From Mastacembelus armatus (lineage: Eukaryota; Chordata; Actinopteri; Synbranchiformes; Mastacembelidae), in the NCBI RefSeq assembly GCF_900324485.2, contig NC_046634.1:10488014-10552013 (forward strand): a stretch of DNA of 64,000 bases, read 5' to 3'. The notes under the pieces were generated by a model. The model had not been told where the DNA came from. It searched no databases and saw only the letters and a list, made by a program, of their open reading frames with translations. The position numbers were made by a program, and so were the translations under genes. Shown in pieces: positions 58,580-64,000 of this stretch (its first letter is position 1; every line of letters begins with the position of its first letter).

Positions 58580-61500
58580 ATGTTCTCCTGGCTCGGCGAT
58601 GCGAACCGGACCTCCAACCTGAGCGAGCCGGACTGGAGCGACGCGCCGCAGGAGCGGCTGTCGCGCGGCGGTCACCGCGTGATGTCGGTGTTCCTAGGAT
58701 CCATCATGGTGTTCGGCTTCCTCAACAACCTGCTGGTCCTGGTCCTGTTCTGCCGCTTCAAGACCCTGCGGACCCCCGTCAACATGTTGCTGCTCAACAT
58801 CAGCGTCAGCGACATGCTGGTCTGCGTGTGCGGCACGACGCTCAGCTTCGCCTCTAGCCTGCGGAGCCGCTGGCTCTACGGCCGCGGCGGCTGCATGTGG
58901 TACGGCTTCGCCAACTCCTGTTTCGGTGAGTCGAGCCGGGTCAGGTTTGAGGACTCTGAGCCCGTAGCTGCAGCTCTGCTTGTTTCACCTTTAGTGGTTC
59001 AGACCCAGAATGTTTTTTAATTTTAGTTGAGTTTGGATCCATCTTAGTTTAGTCTGCATTAGATTTAAATGTCCCCAGACGTGTTTAACAAAGTCCAACT
59101 TAATTAAGTTTCTAAACTAAATGATCCTATTTTTTTTATACAGCTATTTAATCTTAATAATCACTTATATCGATAGGGTTTAGTCTTTCTGATTTTATCA
59201 GCAGGGTGTGAACGCATCATTAGTGGCTTCACTTTTATTTATTTTTTTTAATCGATTTTAATTTAAATAATTTGTATTGAATCGGTGCAATCATCTAAAT
59301 GACTTTTGAAAAATTTCACTTTTTTCAGATTTTTCACTTTTTGAAATCAACTTATTTAATTTTTCTTTCTTTAACTGTAGTTTTGGTTCCACAGGTCAGA
59401 CTGAGGTTTGTCCGGTTATTTCTTGTTTATATTTTATTCTGTATTTGTCAAAAAGCTGTTTGTGATGTTTTACCTCTGATGATGAAGTTAAAGCTTCGTT
59501 AACACATTAAATGATCAATATTATTTATTGACAGCAGATGAATTTGGGCATAAACAGACTGAACTTTAAATGTGTTTGTTCGTAGCAGCACAGCTAATGC
59601 TAATGCTAATGCTAACTTCTTAGCACAGGTTCATCCGGGGCATTAGCGAAGTATCGCAGTGACGTCATCCGCCTATTTGAAAACACGCGGGAGTCGTCGA
59701 AGCTTCGGTGCTGACTGCCGCTGACAACGAACAGGTGTTTACAGGTGCATTTGCTGACTGCTGGTCGCTGTCAAAAGCGGACAGATGCTAACCGAAGCAG
59801 CTCGGTCACTCGGCCTCTGTCTCCAGGGGCCCATGGAAAAGACGAACCATAAACTGAGGAGAGTCAGACTCTGGATGTGGACCAGGTCTGTTGTGTGTGT
59901 TTTAGTGTACTTTAAGTCAAAGATGTCTTTCCTTTGTCCTCAGGTATCGTGTCTCTGATCTCGCTGTCCGTGCTGTCCTATGACCGGTACAGCACCCTGA
60001 TGGTGTGCAACAGGCGGACCCCGAACTACCGGCGGCCCCTGCTGGCGGTAGGAGGGTCGTGGCTGTACTCCGTGGCGTGGACGGTTCCCCCCTTGCTGGG
60101 CTGGAGCAGTTACGGTCTGGAGGGGGCGGGGACCAGCTGTTCGGTGACGTGGACGGTGAGGTCGCCCGCGTCTCACTCCTACATCATCTGTCTGTTCATC
60201 TTCTGCCTCGGCCTCCCCGTCCTCGTCATGGTGTACTGCTATGGCCGCCTGCTCTACGCCGTCAAACAGGTGAATCACATGACCGCCACAGCCAATCACA
60301 GTGGGGGAAACCTACCTGAGGACCAGCCGCTGTGCCACTGGCTCCATACACGAACTGTGTCCGGTTTTCCACATCATGGTTCTGGTCTTGTTGGGTCTCT
60401 GTTGAAGTCTGCATTTAAGACTGGACCCGTTTTATTTGTTGTGACATTGTTTATTGTTTGTTAGAAGTGACAGAAAGTAGAAGGTGTTTCCTTTAATAAC
60501 AGATTGTTTAGTGAAATCAAACAGACTCATATGTAGGAAGCTGTAATTTACTTGGCAAACATGACATAATGTTTTTAATTAAACAGAGGAGGAAAATGAA
60601 TTGAACGGGACTCGTTGTTTCTGACCTGCTGACTGTGGATGTTCAGGTTTATTGACAGATTTTTGTCCTTTTCAGAAAAGTTGAATGAAAAATGAAAAGG
60701 TTTTTTCTCTCCCTGCGTCAGGTGGGTCACATCAGGCGGACGGCAGCTCGCCGCAGAGAGTTCCACATCCTGTTCATGGTCGTCACCACTGTGGTGTGTT
60801 ACCTGCTCTGCTGGATGCCGTACGGTGTCGTCGCAATGATGGCCACCTTCGGACGGCCCGGACTCATCAGCCCCGTTGCCAGCGTCATCCCATCGATCCT
60901 CGCCAAGAGCAGCACCGTCATCAACCCCGTCATCTACATCCTCATGAACAAACAGGTCAGACACACCTGTTGTCAGGTTGCAGACGGAAATAACGTCGTT
61001 GACATGACAACAGCAATTAGCTCACTACAAACAAATCTAAAGTGCATTTGTTTTTACATATAAATGACAAAAACGTAATTAGGAAGGAAACTAAACTAAA
61101 ACTAGATCAAAGTTGTGAGATTTACTGAGGAAAAAATAAAATAATTTTCCAAAACTGTAGAAACTGTCAGTGGTCCAGTAGATCCCGGAGGAGGCGTGGG
61201 GCAGGGTCTTAATTTCCGCCTTAAAACCAGAAGTGACCTCAGCTGAGTCCGGGTCACGTCTCACACTGGACTGCGCTGAACCCACGGAGCCGGACCTTCC
61301 CTTTGGTCCTCAGCTCGTCCACGTTCCCCTCGTTCAGCCTCTGAACCAGCAGCTTCTCATACAGCAGCGGGTGGTACGCTCCGAACGTGCAGGCGGAATC
61401 GAAGTTGCGCTCGTAGTAGTGACAGCGGCTGGTGTGACGCGTGGACGGGAGGAACTCGTACACGCTGACGTCACGGCACAGTGACATCATCAGCAGGATA

Positions 61501-61927
61501 CCTGAAACACAGGTGACACCACCGGGTCAGCCGAGCACAGCTGGCAGTTGAACCATATAGATCTCAGACGTCTAAGAAAAACTAAATGATGTGAGAAAAC
61601 ATAAAAAAATATATATTAAAAATAATTTATTTTAAAAAGGTAAAGATTCATTAATATAGTCATTTTTTGTTTCTGCAGTTTTATCGCTGCTTCCTGATCC
61701 TGTTCCACTGTAAACACCACCTGACGGAGAATGGACACACCTCCATGCCGTCAAACACCACTGTCGTTCAGCTGAACCGCCGAGCCTGTGACGAAAGTCC
61801 CATCGCCACCAGACCGCCAAAGGCCAAATCGTGTCCAGCGGACGAGGAGGGAAACAGCGGGGCCGACCCGGACAAAGATGAACCCGTTGAACCCGTTGAG
61901 CCTCCGGTGCTTCCTGAAATCTCCTGA
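58580..61927 (+). CDS. tmtops: Teleost multiple tissue (TMT) opsin
   Basis: Four exons, 58580-58925, 59944-60269, 60722-60955 and 61679-61927, give 384 residues of a seven-transmembrane opsin in the encephalopsin/TMT group. The retinal-binding lysine is K286 ([12 protein letters not shown]). Other landmarks are DRY 129-131, NPVIY 292-296, disulfide cysteines C105 and C181, E175 at the position of rhodopsin Glu181 (likely counterion) and Tyr108 at the rhodopsin 113 position. N-glycosylation sequons NRT and NLS occur near the N-terminus. [17 protein letters not shown] and [16 protein letters not shown] are typical of TMT opsins, non-visual photoreceptors in brain and peripheral tissues. The ATG at 58580 is the first in frame. 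The last exon lies inside an intron of st6gal2 on the other strand, and the last st6gal2 exon lies in this gene's third intron. Which TMT subtype it is needs a phylogeny. Confidence 0.93.
58926..59943 (+). other. TMT opsin first intron
   Basis: AT-rich, 1018 bp. It includes a short run of GCTAAT units near 59595-59620 and a GC-richer, CpG-containing patch at 59630-59800 that could be regulatory. No other gene is seen. Confidence 0.5.
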
Positions 61928-63727
61928 AATTCGTGGAGGGTGGGGCTAATGCACTACCCCGCCCCTAGTCGTGTCACATGTTACAGTAGCCCCGCCTCCT
62001 GGAAACAGTGCTCGATGTCGCCCCCCAGTGTCGGTGAAGTGGAGGTAGGGAGTCATTTTTAACACACTAAGATTTTTACCACCAACAAATAATAATAATA
62101 ATATAGTTGTTCACAGATATAAAAGTTTTATTCATCTACAGTTTTAATTTGCTGTAAATACCGAACATTTCGTTGTTACTCAAAGATAATTTATGTAAAA
62201 CTGGTTCGTCCTTCACTGCAGATGATGATTCCAGATGATTAGTTAAGACATTTCACTTTGCATTTTAGTCTTTTCCAGTCATATATTTCCTTATTGAAAT
62301 AGTTGAAACTGTCTCGTCTCTTGAGCCAAGTTTATCGTCACGCCCCCTTTACTGAACGCACCGACAACTCGAACATCCACAGCTGCTTAACAAACCAAAT
62401 CCTTAAAACTGGAAGCGTGGAATAAAAATCATTCACAACCCTGTTAGTCAACACTTAAACTTTGCAAACAGTAGCTAAGGTTAATTATTTGATCGTATCT
62501 GTAAATAAGTCACATTTTAAATCTTATTAAAATAGAAGTTCTGGCTGTGAAAATGTAAGAGTTGTTGCTACATTAATAAAATGCCTTTATATCTGCTTCC
62601 AGCTACATTAGCTACTTATCTGGGATTGTTGTGATGCTAATACTGTCAGTGGGTGAAATGACGTTCATGATAAATCTGTAAAATCAGAGTCACATGTCTC
62701 AACAGTTTCACAGAAACCAAACTCTTGTTTTACTTTCAGGTTTGTGTGAATCTCTTCTGTGAATCTTTCACTGTGTTTTGCTGTAAACGTGTTTTGTTGA
62801 GGAACCTTTGGATTAAAGTGCTGTGACCTCAGCTTCTTTCCTAATTATTCATCTGTCGGTAACCAACAGTCGGCACAGGCCGAGGTTTGGCTCCACTGTA
62901 AATAGACATATGGTTCAGGTAAGACTTCATAATGAAATGATACTGTTCCCAAACCAGGAAGTGGATGAGCTGCTCAGGTTGTTCTCTGTAGTCCCTCTGT
63001 ATAATGTGGTGGGAGAAGAGCTTTACTCAGCCTTCAACAGCCGTCAACAACTATGTCTTTGGCTCTGTTCGTATTCGGGGACAGGTTGTTGGTTCTGCAC
63101 CAGTCCATTAGTCTGACTCTACACACAGCAACAGTCGGCCGGCTTACGTTACTCCAGTGTTCCTCCTGTCAGTGGGAATGTGAACAGGAAAAAAAAAAAA
63201 AAAGACCCCTGTGGTTCTTCAGTGGGGTAGTTCCTAGAACTTTTTGGTTTGAAAGAGCCCATAGTGAACCCTGGTGCTGCTTAAAACAGTCCACGTTCTA
63301 CAAGTTGTGTCGTCTGTGAACAGCATTCGAACATAAGTGTCCTTATATAATTAATATTGATAAAATGATTTAATTCACTCGGTTTTAACTGAAGAGAGAA
63401 ATGTCATTTAACTGTTTCATTAAATTTGAATCACTGCATTAATGTTTTGCTCCTTTAATATTTATTTTTAACATAATTACACATTTTAATTTAGTGTTTT
63501 TATTTTCACTTTGAATTTTTGCAGTTTTGTGTGTGGTATTAGTGGTTCTTACCCATGAACCCAGATGAAGGGGGGTTTGGTTGGATCTGGTCCTCTGTGT
63601 TGTTCTGGATCAGGTCCCACAGAGTCCAGATGAACTGTGGATGGAGGACGTAAAACGGCTGCTCAGGTCGCTGGATGCGGCGTCTCTCGTACGCTGAGAA
63701 CAGGTTGAAGTCCGGCTTCTGGAACCA
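61254..63727 (-). CDS. st6gal2: Beta-galactoside alpha-2,6-sialyltransferase 2, last two exons
   Basis: This is the 3' end of a Golgi type II sialyltransferase; earlier exons lie beyond 64000. The exon at 63727-63553 encodes [32 protein letters not shown] and [10 protein letters not shown], the end of sialylmotif S. It joins in phase (ATG G|GT ATC, giving M-G-I) to the terminal exon 61501-61254, which has [16 protein letters not shown], motif III (CHYYE) and motif VS (YHPLLYEK, the H-x4-E pattern). [10 protein letters not shown] and KGKV match ST6GAL2 more closely than ST6GAL1. The enzyme adds sialic acid in alpha-2,6 linkage to galactose on N-glycans. No canonical polyadenylation signal is obvious soon after the stop; a minus-strand AATAAA near 60650 would make its 3' UTR antisense to opsin exon 3. 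Confidence 0.92.
61928..63552. other. Opsin 3' UTR within the last st6gal2 intron
   Basis: AT-rich. An ATTAAA polyadenylation signal at 62812-62817 fits the end of a long opsin 3' UTR. No other gene is seen. A poly(A) run occurs near 63190. Confidence 0.5.
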
Positions 63728-64000
63728 CTGCAGGAAAACGTGTTTACCACAGGTCAAAAACACGTTTTCTGTCAGAGCAAAGAAATACTCGGCTTATTAT
63801 TTTTGTACAGCTGAAATATTCTTAAACTCAGTGTCTATTTAAAAGACAGACTGTGGGAAACTGCAGCTCAGAAACATTTCCACCAGAAAATGAAACAGAA
63901 GTTATTCTCAGATTGATCAGCAGATTGATCAGCAGATTGATCAGCAGATTGATCAGCAGATTCAGTTTTCTGATTCATTTTGTCTGTCAAACATCAGGTG
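63728..64000 (-). other. st6gal2 intron up to the window edge
   Basis: Contains a short tandem array of CAGATTGATCAG units (12 bp, four or more copies) at about 63909-63962. No exon is seen. Confidence 0.6.

Overview
The window is vertebrate nuclear DNA, almost certainly from a teleost fish. Genes have short spliced exons with GT/AG borders. There is a local expansion of FISNA-NACHT-LRR-B30.2 (NLRC3-like) immune receptors of the kind amplified in teleosts. There is also a TMT-type non-visual opsin, a gene class retained in fishes, and fish-style RTE-like LINE and tRNA-derived SINE copies. I ran no searches: gene names come from recognising protein families, and exon borders were read from splice sites and reading frame.

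Layout. Positions 1-1042 hold the 3' end of one NLR gene (copy X, plus). Positions 4432-9256 hold a complete NLR gene (copy A, plus, 1113 codons), followed by an RTE-like LINE split by a SINE (9345-10200). Positions 10.2-19.9 kb are AT-rich and apparently gene-free, except for a GC-richer hairpin-bearing island near 17.25-17.6 kb. A single-exon frizzled-7 gene lies at 20650-22314. Two more complete NLR genes follow on the minus strand, copy B (25228-30483) and copy C (33241-38494). They form a tandem repeat of about 8.01 kb. Frizzled-7 is therefore flanked by NLR copies that point towards it from both sides.

From 38.5 kb on the content changes to conserved single-copy genes: a single-exon claudin (minus, 45742-46410), dph3 (plus, 47988-48516), nck2 (plus, 50578-52300), ecrg4 (plus, 54611-56866), a four-exon TMT opsin (plus, 58580-61927) and the 3' end of st6gal2 (minus, 61254-63727, continuing past the window). 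From family knowledge, NCK2, ECRG4 and ST6GAL2 are also neighbours on human 2q12, so this half looks like an old syntenic block, here with an opsin that mammals lack.

The most notable structures are these. (1) The opsin and st6gal2 have interdigitated exons on opposite strands. (2) The NLR copies keep nearly uniform NACHT exons, and B and C share a roughly 700 bp stretch that looks identical including an intron, while their ligand-facing PRY-SPRY exons are strongly divergent. (3) An internal reverse-transcriptase fragment, bounded by about 31 bp direct repeats that copy the LRR exon's splice-donor region, sits in the same intron of all four NLR copies. (4) A perfect 27 bp inverted repeat lies just upstream of ecrg4. 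(5) Two minisatellites and a foldback-like interspersed repeat family are present. I see no sign of a wholly new gene system; the novelty is in arrangement and in how the NLR copies evolve.
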